Shown piece by piece: positions 18,223 to 27,212 of a DNA stretch of 45,764 bases. The DNA lies in NCBI GenBank assembly GCA_004020545.1, contig SAQE01000052.1, forward strand, positions 1 to 45,764. Reading direction: 5' to 3'. A model generated the notes under the pieces. That model saw only the letters and a program-made list of their open reading frames with translations. It was not told the DNA's origin and made no database searches. Numbering within the stretch: position 1 is the stretch's first letter; every line of letters begins with the position of its first letter. The stretch is from Mesorhizobium sp. (lineage in GTDB: Bacteria; Pseudomonadota; Alphaproteobacteria; Rhizobiales; Rhizobiaceae). Both the position numbers and the translations under genes were made by a program.

Positions 18223-18777
18223 ATGGCGTACATCCAAGATAACGCATGGCCTCTCTTCTGGTTGACCGCCGCTGCTTTGCTGTTTGTTGTCTGGCCGCTG
18301 TACACTTTGGTAGGCTACCAACTAATCTATCGACGACTGAGGTTCGCACTTGGGGATGGCTACTCCAAAGCAGCAACATATGCCGAAGCGACTAAGGGCG
18401 TTGCGGTCGATACGTCAGGTGCCCAATTAGCATATGCCCTGCGATGGCGGGTTTACCTTTGCCCGGCGGCCGACATTTTGCGGGCCGACATGGTAGATCA
18501 AAAGGAAATCGTCCTGACGGCAACAATTGAGACCCAGAATCCCGGCGTGGCTCGGATTGTGCTCCAATCTATTTTTCGCCAGAGGCTGCTCGGTTCTGTG
18601 GTAGCTCGCCTGAAGGGAATGATCTCCAAGCAGCCCACCGATGAAAAGGCAGGAATTTCGTCCGGGGATGATATTGCTGCGTCTATCAAACAGCTTTCAG
18701 AAGCTGTTCGGGAGCTTACTGCTGTAGTTCGGCACCTACCTACCACCCAGGCAAGAGGCAAAGGTAAAGGCAAGTAG
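18223..18777 (+). CDS. hypothetical membrane-anchored protein
   Basis: A 184-residue protein with one clear N-terminal membrane segment (PLFWLTAAALLFVVWPLYTL) followed by a soluble part. The C-terminal third has heptad-like residues (ASIKQLSEAVRELTAVVRHL) and a lysine/glycine-rich tail (GKGKGK). No family is recognised. GGAGG precedes ATG by about ten bases. It stands alone between the mobile-element regulator and the ligase gene. Confidence 0.65.
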   Translation: MAYIQDNAWPLFWLTAAALLFVVWPLYTLVGYQLIYRRLRFALGDGYSKAATYAEATKGVAVDTSGAQLAYALRWRVYLCPAADILRADMVDQKEIVLTATIETQNPGVARIVLQSIFRQRLLGSVVARLKGMISKQPTDEKAGISSGDDIAASIKQLSEAVRELTAVVRHLPTTQARGKGKGK

Positions 18778-19263
18778 CCTCACCTGATCCAACGATGGTT
18801 CTGATCAATGGGCCGCCCGTAGCACGGGGTGGTTGTATAGCCTCGCGCCTCTTCTTTTAGGAACAGCGCGGCACGTTGGCCTTGAGACACTCTCAATATT
18901 ATTGCGATCAAGAACAGCGCCGGGTAGTTAAGTGGGCGCTTACCGGGGCAATTAGATTCAGTGGCAGAAAGATCTGGACTCGCCACTCTGGAGGAACTCA
19001 TGGAACTTCCTCGTTTTGTCTCACCCGGATCAATTTCCCCCTCACTTGTGGCAGACATATCCAGCCGACACCTCATCGATGCCGCACACACCTCGATACC
19101 AGGCGAGCGGGCTTCAATTCCTGCCCGCATATGGGGCAGTGCTCGAAATGCTGCGCCTCGGGCTCGACCGGCTGCTCGGGGTCCTAAGGTGTGAAGGCCC
19201 TGGCGCCGGAATCACGTTCTGTTCACTCTGGCTAATATAAGCCGGCCGCCTAGAATCGAATAA
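18778..19263. other. intergenic region with a zinc-ribbon gene fragment
   Basis: No complete gene is seen. On the minus strand, 19073-19183 reads EAQHFEHCPICGQELKPARL in an open frame without a start codon, resembling the small CPxCGQ protein encoded at 20221-20349. It is probably a remnant of a second copy. The rest holds nothing recognisable. Confidence 0.45.
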
Positions 19264-20160
19264 GTGCGTAAAATTGTAAGTACCGGCGCCCGCCGGCTCG
19301 AGTTCATTCCGCCGATGGAGCCCAAGCTGGTCGCCAAGCCGCCCGGTGGCGAGGACTGGACTCACGAAATCAAGCTCGACGGATACCGCTCTCAAATCAT
19401 CATCAACAGCTCCGAGGACATCCACGTTTTTACCAAAACCGGCGCGGATTGGACGAGCAAATACGTAGGGCTCGTCCAAGCCGCGCGGGAGCTCGAGGTC
19501 GAGAACGCGATTATCGATGGCGAGGCGGTCGTCACCAATGAGGCCGGCCTACCCGATTTCGGCGCCCTGCAGAAAGCCGTCCACAGCGACCCCTATGCCA
19601 TGTATCTCGGAGCCTTCGATATCCTGCACCTGAATGGCCACGACTTGCGCGACATCGGCTGCAAGGCACGGCGCGAAATTCTCTACGGCATCATCAAGCC
19701 ACACAGTCGGATACAGTTCAGCGAAACCATACCCGGTGACGCAAAGACGATCTTCTATCTCGCCGAACAGGCTGGACTCGAGGGCATCGTTTCGAAGCTC
19801 GCCGACAGCAAATATTGCAGCGGCCCGACGACGAACTGGCTGAAGACCAAGAGCTTCACGGTCGACGAACTCGAACTGCTCGGCATCGAGCGGGAGCCGG
19901 GCAAGGCGGCATTCGCGCTTTTAGCGGAACCCGGCACAGGGAAGTATGTTGGTTCGGCGTTCATCAGCGTCAATCGCGACATGAAGGAACGATTGTGGAA
20001 GCGTGTCCAGGAACACGCCGGGCCGCCGCCCGAGGCCATGAAGAAGCGGCCGGCGACGCAATGGGTCGGGCCTGGCGTAAAGCTGCGCATCAAGCATCTC
20101 CGCGGCGATCACAGCCACATACGCCACGCCTCGCTGCTGGGTTTCAGTGACGAGGAGTAG
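19264..20160 (+). CDS. ATP-dependent DNA ligase (LigD ligase-domain type)
   Basis: A 298-residue ligase made of the nucleotidyltransferase and OB-fold domains of LigD, without polymerase or phosphoesterase domains. The active-site lysine is K37 in HEIKLDGYR (KxDG motif). Other ligase motifs follow: DGEAV, a motif III-like AFDILHL, EGIVSK and WLKTK. The OB domain ends with LRIKHLRGD. Such ligases take part in non-homologous end joining with Ku, which is not in this window; stand-alone copies are common on rhizobial plasmids and islands. GTG at 19264 is taken as start, without a strong ribosome binding site. ATP use is inferred from the family. Confidence 0.9.
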   Translation: MRKIVSTGARRLEFIPPMEPKLVAKPPGGEDWTHEIKLDGYRSQIIINSSEDIHVFTKTGADWTSKYVGLVQAARELEVENAIIDGEAVVTNEAGLPDFGALQKAVHSDPYAMYLGAFDILHLNGHDLRDIGCKARREILYGIIKPHSRIQFSETIPGDAKTIFYLAEQAGLEGIVSKLADSKYCSGPTTNWLKTKSFTVDELELLGIEREPGKAAFALLAEPGTGKYVGSAFISVNRDMKERLWKRVQEHAGPPPEAMKKRPATQWVGPGVKLRIKHLRGDHSHIRHASLLGFSDEE

Positions 20161-20220
20161 CGTCGTTTGGACATCGGCTTAGCCGCTCGACCGTCTCGAT
20201 GATAGCCTTGGCACGCGGCT

Positions 20221-20349
20221 CTACCGAGGGATGAAGCGCCGGCGACTCAGGGGTAAGCCGGCATGACGAAACACCTGCCCTAAATCGCGCGCGTCGAAAG
20301 TCTGTCCGCAGACCGGGCAATGGATGAAATGTTTCGATTCGTCGTCCAC
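20221..20349 (-). CDS. very small zinc-ribbon-like protein (42 aa)
   Basis: Starts at GTG 20349 and reads VDDESKHFIHCPVCGQTFDA, then RDLGQVFRHAG and a basic tail before the stop at 20221. The CxxC plus histidines and the DLGQVF(x)H ending match short uncharacterised proteins I recall from rhizobial genomes, often encoded near DNA-repair or plasmid genes. No clear ribosome binding site is present. Function unknown; zinc binding is inferred. Confidence 0.55.
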   Translation of the reverse strand: MDDESKHFIHCPVCGQTFDARDLGQVFRHAGLPLSRRRFIPR

Positions 20350-20418
20350 GGGCCAGCGTGCGGCTTGCCTCTGTGGCCGGTCCCAAGATTGTCAGTTCGA
20401 ACACCCTTCATTGAAGTG

Positions 20419-21432
20419 CTATGAGAAATCCCGTCTCAGCAGCAATGACATCGCCGAGGGCGGCCTGTTCCCGGTGCCGGAGATGGATCTGGCAATTTCC
20501 TGACCCTCTCTACGGAACTGGTTCAGCTTAGCTTGTACGTCACCTATTTGCCCAACATCCAAATTAAAACGGAGCGCTGTGCCGGGGAAGGACGTCTGAA
20601 AGTTGTGCTTTGTTCGGCGAGACATATGAATTGCGGTCGCGCCGCTGGCCAAGACGAAGTTGCCGCCGTTTCTGGCTAATCGGTTGGTCATGTAGAGGCC
20701 ATAGCCAGAATTGTGCCAAGTCTCTGAAACACGCGGCAAGTGTGTCTTTCCAGAAACGCTGGGTAGCAGGCTGTGCTCAATTGCTTGTTTGTCAGTCGGA
20801 AACCGAAAATTCGGGTTGCAGCCAAGGCCCCGCCGTATGCCTATTCCAAAATCAGCAACCGCAAATTCAACCTTGCCGCTCTTTGGCCAATACTGAGTGC
20901 AGTAATATACCCTGTCACTGTTACTGTGCTCAAACACGTTTCGCATCATCTCTCTGATCGAATAGGACAGCACATCAAACATGGACTTGTGCTCTGGCCT
21001 ATCGCGCGTGATGACGCGAGCTATTTTGTCTGCCTCGCGCTGGATTAGATCACCTATTTCAGCGTATTTGTCTCCAGCTTGTGTGTAAAATGAAGCTCTG
21101 TCCATGCATGTTATTGGCAGATAATTCTCACTTCCCCAAGCCTCCCCAATATCCCGGCCATGATCGACACCAAACATTCGGAAGAACCCCATATGTGCGG
21201 CATAGAGTAGGCCTTGATGGTTTTTCAGGTCTATCTTCATATCGGGGTTTTTGGTTCTGACAGCCTTCAGCTTGGCGGCAATGAACAGCATCGAGAACGG
21301 CGAAAAGAACGAAGGATCTTCAAATTCGATGCGAATCCGGTCGCGTTTGGCATAGTAATCGACCAACCGAGCAATTCCCAAGATGGCGCCTATATCCATT
21401 CTACCTGGAATCTTGATCATCGCGCCCGACAT
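20419..21432 (-). CDS. STAS-like / GHKL ATPase-domain protein
   Basis: A 337-residue protein in two parts. The N-terminal half (IKIPGRMDIGAILGIARLVD ... FFSPFSMLFIAAKLKAVR) looks like a STAS-type fold. The C-terminal half is a histidine-kinase-like ATPase: N-box IREMMRNVFEHS, G1 box VADFGIGIRRG, G2-like SGYGLYMTNRLA and a closing FPGTALRFNLDV. It has no phosphoacceptor histidine domain or membrane segment. Such STAS-plus-ATPase proteins occur in partner-switching regulation and as uncharacterised genes in defence islands. ATG at 21432 is chosen for the GGGCGG seven bases upstream. The TIR/HEPN genes on the same strand are separated by a convergent small gene, so co-transcription is not certain. 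Confidence 0.7.
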   Translation of the reverse strand: MSGAMIKIPGRMDIGAILGIARLVDYYAKRDRIRIEFEDPSFFSPFSMLFIAAKLKAVRTKNPDMKIDLKNHQGLLYAAHMGFFRMFGVDHGRDIGEAWGSENYLPITCMDRASFYTQAGDKYAEIGDLIQREADKIARVITRDRPEHKSMFDVLSYSIREMMRNVFEHSNSDRVYYCTQYWPKSGKVEFAVADFGIGIRRGLGCNPNFRFPTDKQAIEHSLLPSVSGKTHLPRVSETWHNSGYGLYMTNRLARNGGNFVLASGATAIHMSRRTKHNFQTSFPGTALRFNLDVGQIGDVQAKLNQFRREGQEIARSISGTGNRPPSAMSLLLRRDFS

Positions 21433-21538
21433 TTTTCCGCCCTTGGTACGAGTAGCCCCTCCCAACCTGTTACCAGATTGGTGGAAAGATTCCACAGCCG
21501 GACTTGACGATCAAGGAAAATGTTCCTTATTCGTTCTC

Positions 21539-21832
21539 ATGGCGCACGATCCAATCGACACGCTGGGCAAGGCGACCCGGCACAACATGCTCGTCAAGGC
21601 GGAATGCAGTTGCGGCAATGTCCGCTACTGCCGTTCGGCCGACCTGATGATGGTCTATGGCGGCGGGGTCGATCCTTTGAAGCTCAAGTTCGATTGCAGC
21701 CGCTGCAAGCCGACGGTGAAGATCACGCTGATCGAGGTGCATCCCGAGCACCTGCCGAAGCGCCTGATGATCCACAAACCGATGAAGATCGACGGCAAGA
21801 TACATTGGCACACCGAACGGTTTCGCGGGTGA
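21539..21832 (+). CDS. small cysteine-rich (zinc-ribbon-like) protein
   Basis: A 97-residue protein starting MAHDPIDTLGKATRHNMLVK with a CxC...CxxC pair (ECSCGNVRY and DCSRCKP), giving a likely zinc site. Comparable short proteins with a C-terminal basic region are frequent in rhizobia; I do not know a function. The only ribosome-binding-like sequence is a weak AAGGAAA about 20 bases upstream. It lies on the opposite strand to its neighbours and ends three bases before the TIR gene's stop codon. Confidence 0.6.
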   Translation: MAHDPIDTLGKATRHNMLVKAECSCGNVRYCRSADLMMVYGGGVDPLKLKFDCSRCKPTVKITLIEVHPEHLPKRLMIHKPMKIDGKIHWHTERFRG

Positions 21833-21835
21833 GCA

Positions 21836-22766
21836 CTATCTTGGATTGGCTTCTGCCAAGTCGATGACCTTTTTCAGAACAGCCTTTGCAAGGGCATTCG
21901 GGTCAAACTCCATTCCTACTTTTTGGCGATCGACGTAGCCGCCAACACCTGATCGCAACAGTGCATAATCGTAGTTCATGGAGGCGAGCTGGCGAACTGG
22001 TCGCATAGCTGGAAAATGATTCAGGCCACTGAGTTTCGGCATGCCATTGTACACTGCTACAACGAGCTCTGATTCATCAAGGTCGTTGGCATATCGCGAT
22101 CGCCAGTTGATGGTCGCAACTACGCCAGGCATTCGAAGCAGATAAAAATCCCTTTCGCCACGAAGAGCGTCGATCGACGCTTGTAGTCCGCTGGCCCCTA
22201 GCTCGGTCCCAATGATAGATATCAAATCGCCAAAGGCCCCGTGCGCTGCCACGCTAGCTTCAGACTTACGGAATTGTTGCTTTTGGGAGCGTAGCGCCGT
22301 TGCCCGCTGAAACCGATTCGCTCGATCTTCGACAGATTCATCGGACGGTTCACCCCCGGCCTCTTGGATTCGCGCCTCGATCACGGCTGCCGCCCCATCT
22401 AGACCGAAGCGCTCCAAGCCGTGATAAAGGCGAGGCTTTGGAAGCCATTTCGGCGTCGCTGGCGGTTTTTCCGTTGGGATGAAAACGGTGAAATCAAAAC
22501 CTTCTGCGAAAGCGCGATTTCGAATTGCCGTTTCCTCGATACGGGTAAATGGCGTTTTGCCCCACGATTCTCCATAAAACACTGCGACAATCCTTGCCTG
22601 CGAATACAGCATTGAAAGTCTGCTCGCCGTCAGTCCCTACCAAAACTTTTTGCTGTTCAGAATAGAGGAACGTCGTAAATCGATCCTGAAGAAGATCGTT
22701 GAGGGCGACGGCTAGGCTCTCGTCGAGGGAATGGAAGGAGAATGCCACGTCATATTTGAAGCTCAC
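21836..22766 (-). pseudogene. TIR-domain protein, frameshifted
   Basis: The N-terminus (SFKYDVAFSFHSLDESLAVAL, ending at the FNAVF strand) and the continuation in the next frame (QARIVAVFYGESWGKTPFTR) together form a bacterial TIR domain. The candidate catalytic glutamate lies in TRIEETAIRNR. TIR domains of this type hydrolyse NAD+ or make signalling nucleotides in antiphage immunity. The frame breaks at about 22604. The C-terminal 170 residues, mostly one helical domain, match no family I recognise. GTG at 22766 overlaps the upstream gene's TGA and has AGGAGGAG at a good distance, so the two genes are coupled. As written the product is truncated; a sequencing error or a recent mutation is possible. 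Confidence 0.75.
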
Positions 22767-23544
22767 CTTTGCTCCTCCTGCTGGATTCTAAGGTCGGCGA
22801 GAAGCCGAATTGTGAGCTGTTCAATCGTTTTCACATCGGCGATCATCTGGGCGTGAAATAACATTGGGCGGGCTCCCTCTGAGAATGAGTGCATCATCAT
22901 CGCTTGGAAAAATTCGAGCTTCCCGCGCTGCTTGTCAAAGTCGGCCGATAGGACGTGTTCCGCACGAAATTGGGCTATGCGGCTAGCACTCTCAAGTCGT
23001 CGGTGCTCATCAACGTTGCCGATGGTCACGCTGAACGGCGGAATATAAAGAGGAATTCGATGCGCCAACGCATCGCGGTAGTTTTCGCCGGCGGTTGCCC
23101 AAGACTCAAGGCTATCAAGGTACAATGCAAAGCTCGGTGACACTGACGCACGCAGGACAGTCTGGGTTTTACGAAACCCGACCTCGCTGCGGCTCAGCGG
23201 CTTTCCATTCTGCTTCTTGAGTCCGAGCTCGTGGACCCACATCCAGGCCAGGTTATCGAGGCATCCGGAGATGTTCAAAAAAAAGCTTTGCAAATAGATT
23301 TCTGTCTTCTCGCGGCGCAGAGAATCTACCGCTTTGCGCCGGCTGGGAGGTATCAACCGGAACACCTCAACAATACAGCGTCGCAATGTTTTGACTCGAC
23401 GCAGAAGGCCGTGCAATGCGAACTCGCGACCTGAGTCGACCTAAATTGATGCTCGAGTACCCATTGGATTATCCGATCAGCGATTTCCGGCACAGCAGCC
23501 AATTCGGTGCGGAACGTCCTCACTGTTTCACGGGTATACGTCAT
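22763..23544 (-). pseudogene. HEPN-like protein upstream of the TIR gene, frameshifted
   Basis: The main part (22763 to about 23437) is helical and carries RDALAH within NYRDALAHRIPLYIPP, an R-x4-H motif of the HEPN superfamily, many of which are ribonucleases in toxin or defence systems. The first 34 codons (MTYTRETVRTFRTELAAVPE and on to EHQFR) are in another frame and join the rest if one G is restored at about 23440. Without that, the only start would be a weak TTG near 23416. The stop overlaps the TIR start (GTGA). Its 5' end overlaps the 3' end of another decayed gene, so three genes form one minus-strand operon. The HEPN call rests on the motif and helical content only. Confidence 0.6.
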
Positions 23545-24179
23545 CCGCTAATCCCACCCAGCCCATTCCAGCAGGCTGAAGACCACCCCAGCCGATCAAC
23601 ACCACCGGGTCAACCCGGCTGGCAATCCAGATGATAAGACGTGCTCCGGGCGGATTCTCACCGTAGGCTCGCGGTTGTGACTCAGCCTCAAAAGGTCGCC
23701 AGCCCACTTCACCACCATATCGGCATCTCCAACATATGCACTTAGTGCCGCGATACCAGCTTCAACGCGGTCACGAAGGGGTTTCGCTTTCTCAACCGAA
23801 TCGGCCGAACCTCCTCGCAGTGTTGATAGTACATTTCCTGCTCATGCTTGAAGTTTGCCACGGTTTGCGCTGCGGTGAAGGCGGCAGTCCACTTCTCATA
23901 GGCAGCTCAAGCGATAAAAATCCTTGATGCGTCTCCCGTGCCTCAGTTGATAACGTCAGCTCTTTCTTTGGCCATCGGCGCTCCTCGATCAGTTGCTTTA
24001 TGGCGGAATTAGCCGCGATGAAATCGAAAATGACGAGCCTGGCCGCCGATCTGAACATACGAGAGCGTGCAAGGTCCTCCTTCGCCGCCGCCAACTTCGC
24101 TCCAAGGACCTTGACGAATGGCTTCTCAAGCCCTGCTGGACCCCTCAGCTAGGCCAGCACCGAACTGTTGGCGACTCAC
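23528..24179 (-). pseudogene. decayed hypothetical gene, first gene of the TIR operon
   Basis: A coherent protein can be read only by switching frames several times: KLAAAKEDLARSRMFRSAAR and IAANSAIKQLIEERRW in one frame, EKWTAAFTAAQTVANFKHEQ in a second, LRDRVEAGIAALSAYVGDAD in a third, and a tryptophan/glycine-rich end (VDPVVLIGWGGLQPAG) finishing at TGA 23528-23530. The last stretch overlaps the start of the HEPN-like gene by 17 bases. The family is not recognised. The 5' limit is uncertain; GTG at 24179 is a possible start. Three or more indels make a functional product unlikely. Confidence 0.5.
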
Positions 24180-24213
24180 GTTCGGTTGTGTAGACAAGCT
24201 TCGGGGGGCATTG

Positions 24214-25713
24214 ATGCCAGCTACGAACCATCTAACTTCTGCACTCTGGGAGGCCGCGAACACTCTTCGCGGCTCCGCTGTCGATCGCACGGATTGGAAG
24301 GGCTACATCCTTCCCTTGCTATTCTTCAAGCGTATCTCCGACGTTTGGGACGAAGAAACGGCTGAGGCCCGTGAGATTTACGGCGAAGCCGACCCCTTCC
24401 TATTTCCAGAGGTGCATCGCTTCGTTCTCCCTGAAGGCTGTCACTGGAACGACATCAGGGAAATTCCGGCCAACGTCGGCGCAGCCCTGCAAAAGGCCAT
24501 GCAGGAGATCGAGCGGGCCAATCCGGACACGCTTTTTCGTGTCTTCGGATCGGCAGACTGGGGCAACAAGGAGAAGTTCTCCGATGAGTTGCTGAAGGAT
24601 CTGATCGAGGGGTTCTCGGAGATTGGGCTCGGCAACGCGACCGTCAGCACCGACGTGCTCGGCGACGCCTACGAGTATCTGGTGGGCAAATTTGCGGACG
24701 TCACCCGTCGAAACAAGGCGGGCGAGTTCTACACCCCGCGCAGCGTCGTGCGCACGATGGTCGAGATCCTCGACCCCCAGGAGAGCGAGAGCATCTACGA
24801 TCCCGCCTGCGGCACGGGCGGCATGCTGCTCGGGGCTATCGAGCACGTGATGCGCAAGGGCGGCGATCCCCGCACCTTCTACGGCAAGATCTATGGCCAG
24901 GAGAAGAACCTAACCACGGCCGCGATCGCTCGGATGAACCTAGTCCTGCACGGGATCGAGGATTTTCAGGTGGCCCGCGAGGACACCCTGCGCAACCCGA
25001 CCTTCACGGACTCCAGCACCGGCGGGCTTGCCACCTTCGACTGTGTGATCGCGAACCCGCCGTTCTCACTCAAGGAATGGGGCCGCGATCTTTGGGAGGC
25101 CGACCCGTGGGGCCGCGCCCAGTACGGCATCCCACCCGAGAGCTACGGCGACTACGCCTTCGTCCAGCACATGATCGCGTCCATGGCGCCCACCGGGAAC
25201 AGCCGCATGGCGGTTGTCCTGCCGCAGGGTGCGCTGTTCCGGAAGTCGGCCGAGGGTTCGATCCGGCAGGCTCTGCTCGAAAGGGATATGGTCGAGGCTG
25301 TCATCGGTCTCGCGCCGAACCTGTTCTACGGCACGCAGTTGGCCGGATGCGTCGTGATTCTTCGACGCAAGAAGCCCGAAGCCCGCAAGAACAAGATCCT
25401 TATCATCGACGCCTCCAGACTGTTCCGCAAAGGCCGGGCGCAGAATTTCCTCGATCATGAGCACAGCGACCAGATCGTCGCCTGGTACCGCGCCTTCAAG
25501 GATGTCGAAGATCGCGCCAAGGTTGCGACGCTGGACGAGATCAAGAAGGAAGGCTGGACACTCAACATTTCCCGTTACGTCCTCCCACCCATAGGTCAGG
25601 ACATTCCGCCGCTGTCCGAGGCGGTCGAGGAGTTCAAGACCGCGCTGGCCGATGCCCGGGCGGCCGAGGATCACCTGCGCAAGGTGCTGGTCGAAGGGGG
25701 GTGGCTGCAATGA
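24214..25713 (+). CDS. hsdM: type I restriction-modification DNA methyltransferase HsdM (copy 1)
   Basis: A 499-residue N6-adenine methyltransferase subunit. The N-terminal HsdM domain (LWEAANTLRGSAVDRTDWKG) precedes the SAM-binding motif DPACGTGGM (residues 196-204) and the catalytic NPPF (281-284). The C-terminal part contacts HsdS. The start MPATNHLTSALWEAA at 24214 fits the family; a longer reading upstream has no support. The stop overlaps the next gene (ATGA). It is a paralogue of that next gene with the two key motifs at nearly the same positions, which is unusual for a type I locus. Confidence 0.95.
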   Translation: MPATNHLTSALWEAANTLRGSAVDRTDWKGYILPLLFFKRISDVWDEETAEAREIYGEADPFLFPEVHRFVLPEGCHWNDIREIPANVGAALQKAMQEIERANPDTLFRVFGSADWGNKEKFSDELLKDLIEGFSEIGLGNATVSTDVLGDAYEYLVGKFADVTRRNKAGEFYTPRSVVRTMVEILDPQESESIYDPACGTGGMLLGAIEHVMRKGGDPRTFYGKIYGQEKNLTTAAIARMNLVLHGIEDFQVAREDTLRNPTFTDSSTGGLATFDCVIANPPFSLKEWGRDLWEADPWGRAQYGIPPESYGDYAFVQHMIASMAPTGNSRMAVVLPQGALFRKSAEGSIRQALLERDMVEAVIGLAPNLFYGTQLAGCVVILRRKKPEARKNKILIIDASRLFRKGRAQNFLDHEHSDQIVAWYRAFKDVEDRAKVATLDEIKKEGWTLNISRYVLPPIGQDIPPLSEAVEEFKTALADARAAEDHLRKVLVEGGWLQ

Positions 25714-27212
25714 GCGGGCTGACCCAACGCGAACTCGAAAGCTATCTCTGGGGCGCCGCCACCCTGCTGCGCGGCCTCATCGATGCCAGCGACTACAAGC
25801 AGTACATTTTCCCGCTGATGTTCTTCAAACGTCTCTCCGATGTCTGGGACGAGGAGTACCAGCAGGCGCTCGATGAAACCAGCGACGAGGGCTATGCCAC
25901 CGACACCGCCAATGACCGCTTGGTGATCCCCGAAGGCGCGCACTGGAACGACGTGCGCGCCGCGCCGCGCGATGTGGGGCGGGCGCTGCTATCAGCATTC
26001 CTCGCTATTGAGGCAGCGAATCCCGAACGCCTGCAGGGCGTCTTTGGAAATGCCAGCTGGACCGACAAGGCCCAGATGCCCGACAGCACGCTGAAGAACC
26101 TGATCGAGCATTTCTCCAAGCACGACCTGACCCTTGCTGCCGTGCCGGAGGACGAGCTTGGGAATGGCTACGAATACCTGATCAAGAAATTCGCCGACGA
26201 CAGCGGCCACACGGCGCAAGAGTTCTACACCAACCGCACCCTCGTCCATCTGATGGCGCAGATGCTGGAGCCCCAGCCGGGCGAAAGCATCTATGACCCG
26301 ACCTGCGGCACCGGTGGCATGCTGATTTCCTGCCTGGCCGAGGTGAAGCGGCGCGGCGGCGACATCCGCACCACGCGGCTCTATGGGCAGGAGCTGATCA
26401 CCATCACGGCGGCCATCGCACGGATGAACCTGGTCATCCATGGCGTGGACGATTTCCACATCGCCAGTGGCAACACCCTGGCCACGCCCGCCTTCGTGCA
26501 GGGCGACCGGCTGCGCACATTCGATGTGGTCCTCGCCAACCCTCCCTATTCCATCAAGAAATGGAACCGCGGCGCGTGGGAGCAGGAATCATGGGGACGC
26601 AACTTTTTGGGCACCCCGCCGCAGGGGCGGGCGGATTACGCGTTCTTCCAGCACATCATATCGTCGATGGACCCGACGAAGGGGCGCTGTGCGATCCTGT
26701 TCCCGCATGGTGTCCTATTCCGCAATGAAGAGGCCGAGATGAGGCGCAAACTGGTCGGATCCGACCGAGTCGAATGCGTGCTGGGGCTGGGGCCGGGGCT
26801 GTTCTACAACTCGCCGATGGAGGCCTGCGTCGTGATCTGCCGGTCGCAGAAACCCGGCGCGCGGCAGGGGCGCATCCTGTTCATCGACGCGGTGGCAGAG
26901 ATTGCGCGCGAACGGTCGCTGAGCTTTCTGGCGAGCCAGCATCAGAGGCGCATTCTATCGGCATATCACGCCTTTGTCGATGAACCGGGCTTTGCCGCGG
27001 TGGTGAGCGCGGCCGATGTGCTGGCGGCTGACGGCAACCTGTCGATTGCACGCCATGTGAAACGGCCCAAGGCAGCCGGGGCGGGTGGGGGCGCAACTCT
27101 GGCGGCGACCTGGGTGGCGTTCGACGAGGAAGGGCGCGACTTCTGGTCCGGCATGGACGCGCTGGTGGACATACTCGATCGACTGACACCCGCGGAGGAT
27201 GCCAATGCTTGA
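25710..27212 (+). CDS. hsdM: type I restriction-modification DNA methyltransferase HsdM (copy 2)
   Basis: A second full-length HsdM (500 residues): MSGLTQRELESYLWGAATLL, DPTCGTGGM at 196-204 and NPPY at 277-280. It is collinear with copy 1 but clearly diverged, so the pair is not a recent duplication. Both catalytic motifs are intact, suggesting a heteromeric M1-M2-S methyltransferase in place of the usual M2S. ATG at 25710 overlaps the first gene's TGA. Its 3' end overlaps hsdS by eight bases. Confidence 0.95.
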   Translation: MSGLTQRELESYLWGAATLLRGLIDASDYKQYIFPLMFFKRLSDVWDEEYQQALDETSDEGYATDTANDRLVIPEGAHWNDVRAAPRDVGRALLSAFLAIEAANPERLQGVFGNASWTDKAQMPDSTLKNLIEHFSKHDLTLAAVPEDELGNGYEYLIKKFADDSGHTAQEFYTNRTLVHLMAQMLEPQPGESIYDPTCGTGGMLISCLAEVKRRGGDIRTTRLYGQELITITAAIARMNLVIHGVDDFHIASGNTLATPAFVQGDRLRTFDVVLANPPYSIKKWNRGAWEQESWGRNFLGTPPQGRADYAFFQHIISSMDPTKGRCAILFPHGVLFRNEEAEMRRKLVGSDRVECVLGLGPGLFYNSPMEACVVICRSQKPGARQGRILFIDAVAEIARERSLSFLASQHQRRILSAYHAFVDEPGFAAVVSAADVLAADGNLSIARHVKRPKAAGAGGGATLAATWVAFDEEGRDFWSGMDALVDILDRLTPAEDANA

